Source of the DNA: Patiria pectinifera
Taxonomy: Eukaryota; Echinodermata; Asteroidea; Valvatida; Asterinidae
Length of the DNA: 64,000 bases
Direction: 5' to 3'
NCBI GenBank assembly: GCA_029964075.1
Contig: CM057136.1
Location: 806,001-870,000, forward strand
Positions 24,928 through 34,860 of this stretch are shown here, piece by piece. Within the stretch, counting starts at the first letter, position 1. Every line of letters begins with the position of its first letter. A program made the position numbers and the translations under genes. The notes under the pieces were generated by a model. It was given only the letters and a program-made list of their open reading frames with translations. It did no database searches and was not told the DNA's origin.

Positions 24928-25448
24928 GTTAAGTCGGTCTAAATAAGACTACAAAGCTTAAAGTTCAACATGAAGTTCCAGTCTTGTGTCACTGAGCGGT
25001 CGCCGAGGTCGCCGAGTGCTTTTTCTTTTTTCCGATCCTAGATAATTACGAAGAGCGCCCTCAAGAGTGGATAGCTGGTAAGGTTGAATAAAGTTTGACA
25101 CCCAGACTTCTGTTTCCGTCCGAACCAGATAAATGGTTCTATGACATTTCGGGACCCGATCAAACATGATTTTGTAGTTTTTGTACACAAAATGATGAAT
25201 GATTCTGCTGTTTTGTGATACATGTACCTTTTAGACAGTAAAGACCACAACAAAGTGTTTGATTTCTAAGGCTCACGTTAATATGAAGATATCTGAGATA
25301 AACCTATAACATATAACTTAACGTAGGCCTGTTTTCATGATCTTTTAAGTATTTAACAACATTATTTTTAGAGTGTTGACTTTTCTTGAAATAGAGTTTG
25401 CGCATTTTTTTATTGTAGGCCTTTAAATTGACACGATTGAAAAAGGCC
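24928..25448. promoter_or_regulatory. Putative bidirectional promoter, BLOC1S2 / RNF181
   Basis: The start codons of BLOC1S2 (minus) and RNF181 (plus) are 521 bp apart, so both 5' UTRs and core promoters must lie in this interval unless there are non-coding first exons. There is no convincing TATA box. A short GC-richer patch with a repeated GGTCGCCGAG word lies at about 24999-25017. The same interval in copy B (44280-44791) has one of the two repeats missing and is more diverged than the surrounding DNA. Confidence 0.5.
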
Positions 25449-28400
25449 ATGGCTTCATATTTTGATGAACACGATTGTGAAGAGACAGATGGATCGGGCC
25501 CAGATGAAAATACTCTCTTACGATGGGCAAGGTGAGATTATATCTTATTTTCACTGCTATTTTTATATTACTTAGGAAAGATTCCCATATCTGGCCATCA
25601 CTAATTTTCAATAACATCAGAAAGTGATAATATGTCCTAAAAAGTCAAAATTAGCAGGGACAAATTTGGGTCACACTTAAAAGCGTCAACACAGTGTCTA
25701 CTCCTAGAACTATGAGGCTCCGCGTGAGCGGAGATGAGGAGTTCTAGGAGTACACAGTGTCAACACATGACAGAAGCGTCAACACACCGTCAACACATCT
25801 AAAACACATTCTGAATTGACAAAAAAGGTATATAATTGTAAAGCATAGAATAGAATTTCCATTTTGTTGTTAAGAATATAGTATTTTCACGCGAAAAAAT
25901 GTCCTTTAACTTGCACGGCCGTTGTTCGCCATCTTGACTTCGCACAAAGCTTGGATTACATCATTTCAAGTAGGGGTGTGTAGGTAATGACATTATCTTG
26001 TCATAAACAACAGAGGGCGCCTTGCTTATACCAGTGCACTCTGACACATAGACATCTTTATGTCTATGCTCTGACATGTCTGATCTGTGAGAGACTGAGG
26101 TTTTTGTACAACGCTATCACCCTTTAACATAATGGTATGGTCCGCGCTGCCACTGAGGCAACATGGCAGCTGATCTCGGAGCGGCACGGAGAGCCAATTT
26201 TCTTGAACTGAAAATCGCAATTTTCAGACGTTTAACCTATTGATTTTGAGTCAAAATCTTGTTTCTGTCCATACGGTATGGGTTACATACTGCTTGTGTC
26301 AATTTTAATGTGTTTTGGATGTGTTGACGCTGTGTTGACGCGTGGAGTGTGTTGACGCTGTGTTGACGCTTTTTAGTATGACCGACAAATTTTGAATTTT
26401 TACTGAGAAAACACACATTTTCAGACCAGTCCCATCCCATAGGGTTTGTGCACAGGGTGACAAGTGATGGCCAGATATGGGAATCTTTCCAATATTTATA
26501 AACTTATAACTAGGTCTAATTGAAATTAAATTTTGTTCTGTTATAGGGAATCGGGCCTGTAACTACACGATTGCCATAATTCAAGCTGAATTTATCAACT
26601 CATCAACTACATTTGTAGTACATGTACTAATTACAATGTATAAGGGGTGATTTTTTTTTCATTTCTATTCAGATTGTTGAGGAACGATGTCAGATCTTTC
26701 TTGGCAAGTTTTGATGGGTAAGCCCAATGAGTGCATGCATGTTTATTTGCAAACAAAGTAGTAGTTTGTTGGTAATCACTGCATCAGTAAGACCTGTTTT
26801 TCAAGTGTGATTTATTTGAAAATGAGGTCCTGCATTAATGTATGTATTTTTTTCCACATTAATGTTATGTTTATATATCACAGACTCGACTATTTTGGTG
26901 ATGAGAGGAAAGGTCCACCTGCCTCCAAGGAAGTGGTTGCTAAGTTACCAGATAAGGTGGTCAGTGAAGATGAAGGTTGGTGCTGGTTTGCTTACTGACA
27001 GATTGTTCAATTCTAAGATTCTCCATAGGTAAATATACAACATTTGCAAACATCAAAAAACAAAAACTACCGAATTATCATGAAATACCTTACTTGACTG
27101 TAAATGAATAATAGTCTCAAGCATCCTGCTAAATCATGGCACCTCGTATGCTGTTATTCGCAAGACAAATGGAATGTTTGTATAGATTTCCAACGATGGT
27201 CGGCCAACCATCATTGGGGAAAAAACTGGTGTTTTTTTTTTTAATACTACCCCCAATTTACCAAATTTAGTTAGTGTAATCGATTACACACCGGAAACAG
27301 GTGCAAGCCAGCTAAATGTAGTCTGGTTCCCTGGCCTGACAGTTCTCTGACGTATAAACACTGCTGTATTTCGTCTGAAGTAGGGTCAGAGAACTAGACT
27401 ACACAGTTCTTGGTTTTTCCAGCATCTTTGAAAACAAAACTTTAAACAGGTCAATGTAACTATAGTTGCTATACATCACTAACCCTCAAATCCATCCCAT
27501 TTTTAATCTTACAGCAAAAGCTAATTTATGTCACCTTTAAACCATGATATTTTCCTGTACAATAGATTATTACCACTTAATTATCATTGTAGACCACCAG
27601 ACAAGTACTTCTCTAATAAATTTATAATCAAGTATTCAAATTCAAGTTACAGTTCAAGGAAATTGACCTGAAGAGCCATTTCTCCCTTCTTCTTTCCAGA
27701 TTCAAGATGTCCCATTTGTCTAGTGGACTACAATGCAGGAGAACAGTGCAAAGTGCTTCCCTGTAAGCATGACTTTCATCCCCGTTGTATCTTGCCTTGG
27801 CTGGGTCAGACAAACTCTTGTCCTGTCTGTCGTCATGAGTTACCAACGGACGATGAGGATTATGAGGAGTTCCAAAGAGAAAAGGTGGGTTCTTTATAAC
27901 AGATTGGGTTGCCATTTACATGATAACACAACTTCATCATCGTTTTTGTTGTTTTCATCCCCTGGCTTTTAAGCCAGAAAGGGCGATATTGCGATCGGGT
28001 ATTCCTTCTGTGTGTCTGTGTGTACAAGCATTACATTCACTGTGTGGACTTCCGAACAAAAGAGGTCCACAGAAACCAGGCAGCAGCGACGTTGTGTGGA
28101 CTTGCCCACGTCCACACAAGGTTTCCCCTCTCTTGAAAACAGGTTTAGAGGCATTTTGGGGTTAGGTTTATCCGTGGCAAAATGAAGAGAAACATTAAAA
28201 GGAATCATAGAAAACAATTGGGTTGAAAGAGGTTTCTCTTAACTACACCAAAAAAAAGGAATGTCCACACTAGGTATGTAATGTAAACATGGGTGTCTGT
28301 CCATGTGTTAGGGCATGCGTCCCCGTAGTACATTTTGGTTAGGTTAAATGTTTAGTGCTGTCATATGAAAAGCCAGACTTCACTCTCAACCAAACTTGGT

Positions 28401-29564
28401 GACAATAGTCTTTGGGTAGGGGGACTTCAGATGACTTGAGACATTTGAGGTCAAAGGTCTTCTAAGGGTGAAATGAGGTCATTGTTGATTTTGGTTAGGT
28501 AAACTGAAAAGTGCTGTCATATGAAAAGTCAGACTTCACTCTCAACCAAACTTGGGGACAATAATCTTTGGGTAGGTAGGGGGACTTTAGATGACTTGAG
28601 ACATTTGAGGTCAAAGGTCATCTAGGGGTGAAATGAGGTCATTGTTGATTTTGGTTAGGTTTACTGAAAAGTGCTGTCATATGAAAAGTCAGACTTCACT
28701 CTCAACCAAACTTGGTGACAATAGTCTTTGGGTAGAGGGACTTCAGATGACTTGAGACATTTGAGATCAAAGGTCATCTAGGGGTGAAATGAGGTCATTG
28801 TTGATTTTGGTTAGGTAAACTGAAAAGTGCTGTCATATGAAAAGCCAGACTTCACTCTCAACCAAACTTGGTGACAATAGTCTTTGGGTAGGGGGACTTC
28901 AGATGACTTGAGACATTTGAGATCAAAGGTCATCTAGGGGTGAAATGAGGTCATTGTTGATTTTGGTTAGGTAAACTGAAAAGTGCTGTCATATGAAAAG
29001 CCAGACTTCACTCTCAACCAAACTTGGTGACAATAGTCTTTGGGTAGGGGGACTTCAGATGACTTGAGACATTTGAGGTCAAAGGTCATCTAGGGGTGAA
29101 ATGAGGTCATCGTTGATTTTGGTTAGGTTTACTGAAAAGTGCTGTCATATGAAAAGTCAGACTTCACTCTCAACCAAACTTGGTGACAATAGTCTTTGGG
29201 TAGGGGAACTTCAGATGACTTGAGACATTTGAGGTCAAAGGTCTTCTAGGGGTCAAGTGAGGTCATTAGTGATTTTGGTTAGGTAAACTGAAAAGTTTGC
29301 TTACTAACTTACTGTATAAATACTGCCACTTTGCCAGGGTGATCGCGCAAGTTTAACTTGCCATATTTTTGTAATGAAATCAAGGATTCCTCCAGTGCAC
29401 TTAAAGCTCACAAACCTATAAGAAATCTGTTGCTAGAAGACAATTAAGAAAATTGAAGTTTGCGATCTGTGGTATTAAATTTCTTCCTTGTGGTTATCTT
29501 ACAGGCGAGAGCCAAACAGCGAGATTTTGAGAGAGAATCCCTTCACAGCTCCATGTACACATGA
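25449..29564 (+). CDS. RNF181: E3 ubiquitin ligase RNF181, complete (copy A)
   Basis: Five exons: 25449-25531, 26673-26717, 26884-26975, 27700-27884 and 29505-29564 (stop TGA), total 465 bp, 154 codons; the human protein has 153. The N terminus MASYFDEHDCE matches human RNF181 exactly and the C terminus ends in the family-typical SMYT. A RING-H2 finger is complete: C77, C80, C95, H97, H100, C103, C114, C117 (CPICL ... CKHDFHPRC ... CPVC), followed by RHELPTDDEDYEE. Known role: small RING E3 that recruits an E2 enzyme and ubiquitinates substrates in the cytosol. Intron 1 holds a roughly 0.9 kb transposon with a nested 55-bp hairpin element, intron 3 a reversed TTAA MITE, and intron 4 a six-unit satellite. 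ATTAAA at 29987-29992 may serve as poly(A) signal. The same gene is present at 44792-48705 with a damaged last exon. Confidence 0.96.
25575..26490 (+). mobile_element. Transposon in RNF181 intron 1 (copy A)
   Basis: Ends ggaaagattcccatatctgg and, inverted, ccagatatgggaatctttcc. Subterminal tracts of gcgtcaacac words (25683-25800) are mirrored by gtgttgacgc words (26321-26370), so the element is largely foldback. An insertion of 55 bp sits at 25698. Counterpart in copy B: 44920-45714. Confidence 0.7.
25698..25752. mobile_element. 55-bp hAT-like micro-element
   Basis: Starts ctactcctagaactatgagg and ends gttctaggagta, i.e. the termini and tip hairpin of the 695-bp foldback at 23517. Flanked by the 8-bp duplication CACAGTGT. 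Absent from copy B. Confidence 0.8.
27029..27540 (-). mobile_element. TTAA palindromic MITE, copy 5 (RNF181 intron 3, reversed)
   Basis: Family parts in reverse order: aaatatacaacatttgcaaac start and tcttacagcaaaagc near the end. The 28-bp palindrome at 27190-27217 has arms CCAACGATGGTC / AACCATCATTGG, again changed in both arms. TTAA is decayed at the left. Confidence 0.7.
28361..29300 (+). repeat. Six-unit 156-bp satellite in RNF181 intron 4
   Basis: Units start at 28361, 28517, 28677, 28833, 28989 and 29145 (156 bp each, one of 160) and are highly similar. Each has the segment gacttgagacatttgag(g/a)tcaaaggtc. In units 2 and 5 this gives a perfect direct repeat AGGTCA-A-AGGTCA (28608-28620, 29076-29088), the DR1 layout of nuclear-receptor sites. 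In copy B the array is reduced to about one unit (47936-48090) plus fragments. Confidence 0.9.
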
Positions 29565-30195
29565 TGACAGCCCCACTAGTTCATTAATATTCAACAAAGT
29601 AAAACTAGAATTGAACGCTAATGACAACATGCATTTTGACACACCACCCCAGACCTAAACTGGAATATTTGGGATCTTTGTGTTGGTACTACAGGCTTTG
29701 TTGACTTTTTACTTGATTTTACTTGGCACTTTGGCCATGTTTTTTTTTAACAAATGAGGAATTGTGTAGCAATGCCATTTTCTGGGTACAACTGCTCGTG
29801 AAATCTTGTTCATAGCAGTTTAGTACCTTCACTTAAATCTGAAAATGAAATTTGTAAAAGTGTAATTTTTGATTTGTAACAACGTGTAAATGCCAGTTAC
29901 AGTGGATAAACGTCTGTTTATATCCCCAAAATGGTATTGCTACAGCTCCCTCGTTTGTTCAAGAATAAGCCATACAATATATTATTATTAAAAGGTTATG
30001 GTATGGGTTCTGCTTTAGGTTATACTGTAGTTCACTCATCTCACTGATTTATAAGTGTTTTTTTGACAATTGGTCATTGATAACACAGATGCAAATAGTG
30101 TACTTTTGAATCTCATTACGGGTAATAGATCCTGAAAATGCGCCATTTTGTCTTTGAGCTTCCGGGCCCCTCCGCGACCTTCTATGGGCATTTAA

Positions 30196-30708
30196 AGGGA
30201 AAATACAACATTTGCAAACATCAAAAAATCAAACTACCAAATCATTTTGAAATACCTTGCTGGACTGTTAGTGAATGACAGTGTAAAGCATCCTGTAAAA
30301 TCATGGAACCTGGTATACTGTCATTTTCAAGAAAAGTGGTATTTTTGTATCAATTTCCAACGCTGGTCGGCCGACCAGCGTTGAAAAAAACTGGCTTTTT
30401 TTCTAATACTGGCCCCAATTGACCATCGCACTTATTTGCAATCGATTACACACCTATGAACGGGTACAAGCCAGCTAGACTGGTTCCCTGACCTTACAAT
30501 TCCCCAATGTATGTAAACTGCTCTGTTTCTTCTTATATGGAGTCAGGGAACCAGACTACAGGAAAATGATTATTTTCTTGGTTTTTATAGCATTTTCGAA
30601 CCCAAAACCTAAAAAAAGTCAGTGTAACTATATTTGCTATATATTTCCAACCCCCCAATTCCATCCATTTCTAAAAATTACAGCAAAAGCAAATGATGTA
30701 TATTCCCT
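30196..30708 (-). mobile_element. TTAA palindromic MITE, copy 6 (copy A)
   Basis: TTAA at 30192-30195 and 30709-30712, complete ends. Palindrome at 30357-30384 with arms CCAACGCTGGTC / GACCAGCGTTGA, and the inverted ctggttccctgac pair at about 30480-30556. Lies downstream of RNF181. Confidence 0.85.
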
Positions 30709-32997
30709 TTAACAAGTGGTTGCGCTTACTCTTGCTGTAATTTTTGACAGAATGATTTCTAACCGTAATCATCCAAACTCTCCAAGAAACATTCATGTGG
30801 GAATATTATCTTGGTATTCCTCCATGGGTGATGAGAAATCAGTTGGAAATGGGTACAAAACAAATTGTACTTCCGACCTTTTACTTCCGGATTTTCGTAC
30901 CTAGGTCTCCTTGTTCGATCAGGCCTGTTTTCACATCGTGTACTTGCTTGAAAACAAAAAAAGGATAATAACGCAAAGATTAAGCTACTACATCCCATGG
31001 ATTGTTGTAGACTTAGTCGGGCTTGCTCGGGCTTGCTTGAATACTCTTCCAATTAACAGTCATTTTCGAATTTTTTGGTAAATGATAATGAGCCCTTTAA
31101 GTTTATTCAAAAAAAATTGTTCAAGAGACATTTAAGTCTCCTATTTAAGTTTCAGTTTTTACCCAATGACCGCCACAAAATTATATCACAAAGTTCCATC
31201 TCTTTACGAGTGCTCCGAGATCCACATGTATTTTCGATTTTCGGAAACGATTGCAATTTTTGGCACAACATTTCTCTTTCACGTCATGCAATTCTTCAGT
31301 TTCCATTAATTGAGATGCTAGTAAAAACGTTACGAAGGCCTTTTTCCGAGGGTGATTTTCTTGAGAAATCAATGTACCAAAAATGATTTTAAAAACTTTT
31401 ACACGCTAATTTTGTTATTCGAGGGATCCGGAAGCGCGCCACTAGGGGTCAACTCTCAGGCTCTGTGTAATGCACCACGACCCCCTTACTCTCCCCAACC
31501 CCAGTCATATCCGTAATGTGTCACCCTCAAAAAGCAAGAAAAGCATACATATGTATGAAAAAGTGCCAAGCTCTGACCCTGCTTATCCAGTGAATATCCT
31601 GAGGGCATCAGGGGGGGGGGAGGTTGCATTAATACATCTTTCCTCTGCCAGGATGCTGGCATTACAACATCCTGGATACTCTGTGATGACTGCACGTCTC
31701 TAAGATGCACACGGCCCCAATAGGCCCCCTTGCCTTGCTTCAATAAGGAAGAGCCTTTGATGGGTGTAACCTTTCTGGGCTTTAGGGTCAATACATTCCT
31801 AGAAAGTCACGAAAAACAAAGTCTGGGTTTTCGTTTTCGGAATTATTTCTAGACAATTTAAATTTTGACTGTTGGTAGAATTTTTGCTGCTCCACATTAT
31901 GGCGGGTCATAAAAAAAAAAAAAAATTCTTTATTCTTTATTAAAATTGCATTTTATTATTCTAATATATAACTCAGTGGATAGTGAGTGGCTGATTTTAA
32001 GATTTCTATTTTTTTCCTGTAGAGTATCAGTGCAGATCATAGAGATGTAGTAAATTAATATAGCTCTATGGTGCAGATGGAGTAATGTCCGACTTGTATT
32101 ATAGGTTTTCCCAGGATATTTTTAAACGTTTATCATTCGAATTCACCGTTTCTAATGTTTAACTTCGTTCATCAATATCGATTTAGTGTAATTCCAATGT
32201 TTAATTTCGTCCTTTGTCAGACATTTCAAATTCAGTTCAAGCCAATTCAAACAATTAGCACACGTTTTCGTCCCGGATCACCTTGTTATTCAGAAATCAA
32301 ATTCGTCTAATTGATTTAAACGAGACGAATTTGATCGGCTCTGAATGCGGCCATTCGGCAACAGCTTAGACGAATTTGATCTGTAATGACGAATATTCTC
32401 GACCCGCTGACTAAAGAGGGTGACCAAACTTTGAAATTCAATTGAATTGTAAAAGATTAAATTGGTTTTGTTAAAAATGTTTGAAAGTTTTCTCGGACGC
32501 GATTGAATGTTAGAGTTGGTGAATTTGAATGGAAAACAAATGTTTTTAAAAAGCCGGGAAAACCTACATTATTTATGCATTTCAATTTGAAATTGTGTAT
32601 TTTTAACTGTGGTGAATAACTTGTTAAACACGAATGTGGGGTGATTTACAACAAATGTTTCAAATATGGAGTTTGTGAACTTTTTACAGATCATTATGAA
32701 TAGTGTATTTTCAAGAGATAAGAAAATGGTAAATTATTAAAACAGAAGGAAATTGTGATTTGAAAACAAAATACAAGTTTGTGTACAAAGAGTTTTGGAT
32801 TACCTTTTTGCTAACGATAATTTCAACTTCACCGAGATTTGAATTTTGTTCCCAAGTCGGTCACGTTCGTCCCCGACGCGCTGTATTCAAGCTAGTGCAT
32901 GCTTGGGATTTCCTGGGTAGCGCTGCCAAAGTTCCGAAGACTGGATTCGATTCATCTTGTGAATAGCGACCTCTACCGCCGCGGCGCCTTTGCTGCA

Positions 32998-33642
32998 CTA
33001 CAGCGCGTCCCAAAATACCCGCAACATTTTTTTTTCGCAAGGCTCTAGCGTCGCCGCGGAAACACGTAGTGCCATTATTATTTATATAATTTAAAAGCTT
33101 GGAATCTTAACTGTATTGTGTTCAATAAAGGCATGTCAAAAAACAAACTCAACCAATTTCAAAGAAAATCAATCATGCGCATTTTTTTCTAATGTGGAAA
33201 TGGTTTATCATGTTCATGATGTGAAGATATCGTTGCTTTTACTTTCTGTGTTTCCTATTCTTTGCGATCCACGTAGACTTCACCTTAAATAAGTTCACAA
33301 TATTTTGTTCTTCGTTTCAACTTTATTCCGAGTCTCTTTTGAAATTCACGTGCAAGTATGTACCTATTCAAACAGCGCGCTCAAAGTGTGACTCGAGTTT
33401 GCATCTGATGTACCGCATCATCGACTTTTCTTGAAATCGGTTGTTGAATTTGTTTTCGCCATGCCTTTATTTGAACACAAATAATGTTAAAACTCATTTG
33501 AATATCAAAACCAATTCTCGCCAGGGATGAAGTTCAGATTCCAAGCTTTAAAATGATATTAAAAAATAATGGCGGTACGTGTTTCCGCGCCGACGCTAGG
33601 GCATCGCAAAACAACCTGTTGCGGGTATTTTGGGATTGTAGT
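32998..33642. mobile_element. Foldback element with ACTACAATCCCA-type ends (copy A)
   Basis: Left end actacagcgcgtcccaaaat then acccgcaaca .. ctagcgtcgccgcggaaacacgt. The right end is the inverse (acgtgtttccgcgccgacgctag ... tgttgcgggtattttgggattgtagt). The right terminus read outward, ACTACAATCCCAAAATACCC, resembles the ZNF143/STAF site. The middle differs between the two copies much more than the flanks. Copy B: 52185-52802. Confidence 0.7.
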
Positions 33643-34860
33643 CGGGGACCATCTGAAATGATAGAAAATCCAAGTATGGACCAAAACTAACAGGTCGCGC
33701 ACTTTGCTCGCCCGAAGTGTCATTTAGGCCTACACATCATCAAGGTACTTCCTTCTGCGGGGAAATCTTGTTAACTTGCCATCGCCATAATTGGTCGCTG
33801 TCAACCAATTGCCTGTCTCATTGTTAGCTGTCTATGATCTGTAATGAAGGATTTCCTACTTGAAATTAGCACAGTCATGTTTCTAGCATGTGAAATTAAT
33901 ACATTTCCTGAAATGATGTTTCTTGAACAACAAGCGTCTGCGTTAATCAGTAGTCCTACTTCTTTAAAACACAAAACAAAGACATTAAGATATTTAGTGT
34001 TGATTTTGTTTGGACTACCTCTTTCAAAACGGCGGCGGAACGGTTTCTAAAGCCATATAGGAGGGACAACGTTTCTGAGTGGGCATGCGTCTGGTCAAAA
34101 GGAATATAATCAAATGCATGGGGGAGGGGGCCTTTCGCACCCCCACGCTATATCGCCGCCTACGTCCCAAAATTATTCTGACATGCATCCTTGTCGAGAT
34201 TAGAAAAGTTGGAAAATGCCAAGAAAATAGCGCTTATAATCAATTCTTCGGAATGTTGTATATAGAGCCACAACAGGTGTATGTGTAAGTTGCCCAAAAT
34301 GTGTGATTCAGTAACTTACATAATCTCCTTAAGTGTCTTTTTAATATTTTATACTAAGAAGTACTGAGCAGAAAAGAGTGACCTTTTAGATGTCTATCTT
34401 CTCAAAGTTAAAGCAGAAAGTGCTTTGCTTCTGTCATCCAAACTTTTGCTGGTCACGCCCTTATAGAATGACATGACTCTAGTGAAAGGTATAATTTGTA
34501 CAGTACTGTACATGCGTACACATTTCATCCTGCCGTATTGTTTACACCCACGATCACTTCCTGAAGGTCGCGCGCTGTAGTCAAGAAATAAGGTCAAGAC
34601 AGTGAAGTCAGTTCCGGCGGAGCGGATGAACTCTTAAAGGCTTTCTTCGGTGTCTGGTCATGACTAAGGACTCTCGAATGAATCATCGGGGTTGCGGATG
34701 TGCTAAATGATGGCTTGGGAGGTGCCTCGATATCTCGAGCCGCTCCCTGTTTGTACCCTGCACTCGTCTTAGAGAGTCCGTACGGTCCTCATCCCTTCTG
34801 TTCAACGTCCCGGCCTTTAAGATCATTTTCCTGCAGATTTTTGTACAATTCAAAGTCATC

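Larger units (their letters stand above)
29565..34860. other. RNF181 to MINPP-like intergenic region (copy A)
   Basis: Contains the RNF181 3' UTR, the TTAA MITE at 30196, an oligo(A) tract at 31911-31925, a direct/inverted set of agacgaatttgatc words at about 32300-32380, and the foldback element 32998-33642. The last 250 bases before 34861 would be the MINPP-like promoter and 5' UTR; no TATA box seen. No supported gene: short open frames differ between copies or lack similarity. The same layout lies at 48706-54022. Confidence 0.6.

Noticed and set aside
28361-29300. CRISPR-like array
   Set aside because: Units are 156 bp with no repeat/spacer alternation and the genome is animal; it is a minisatellite.
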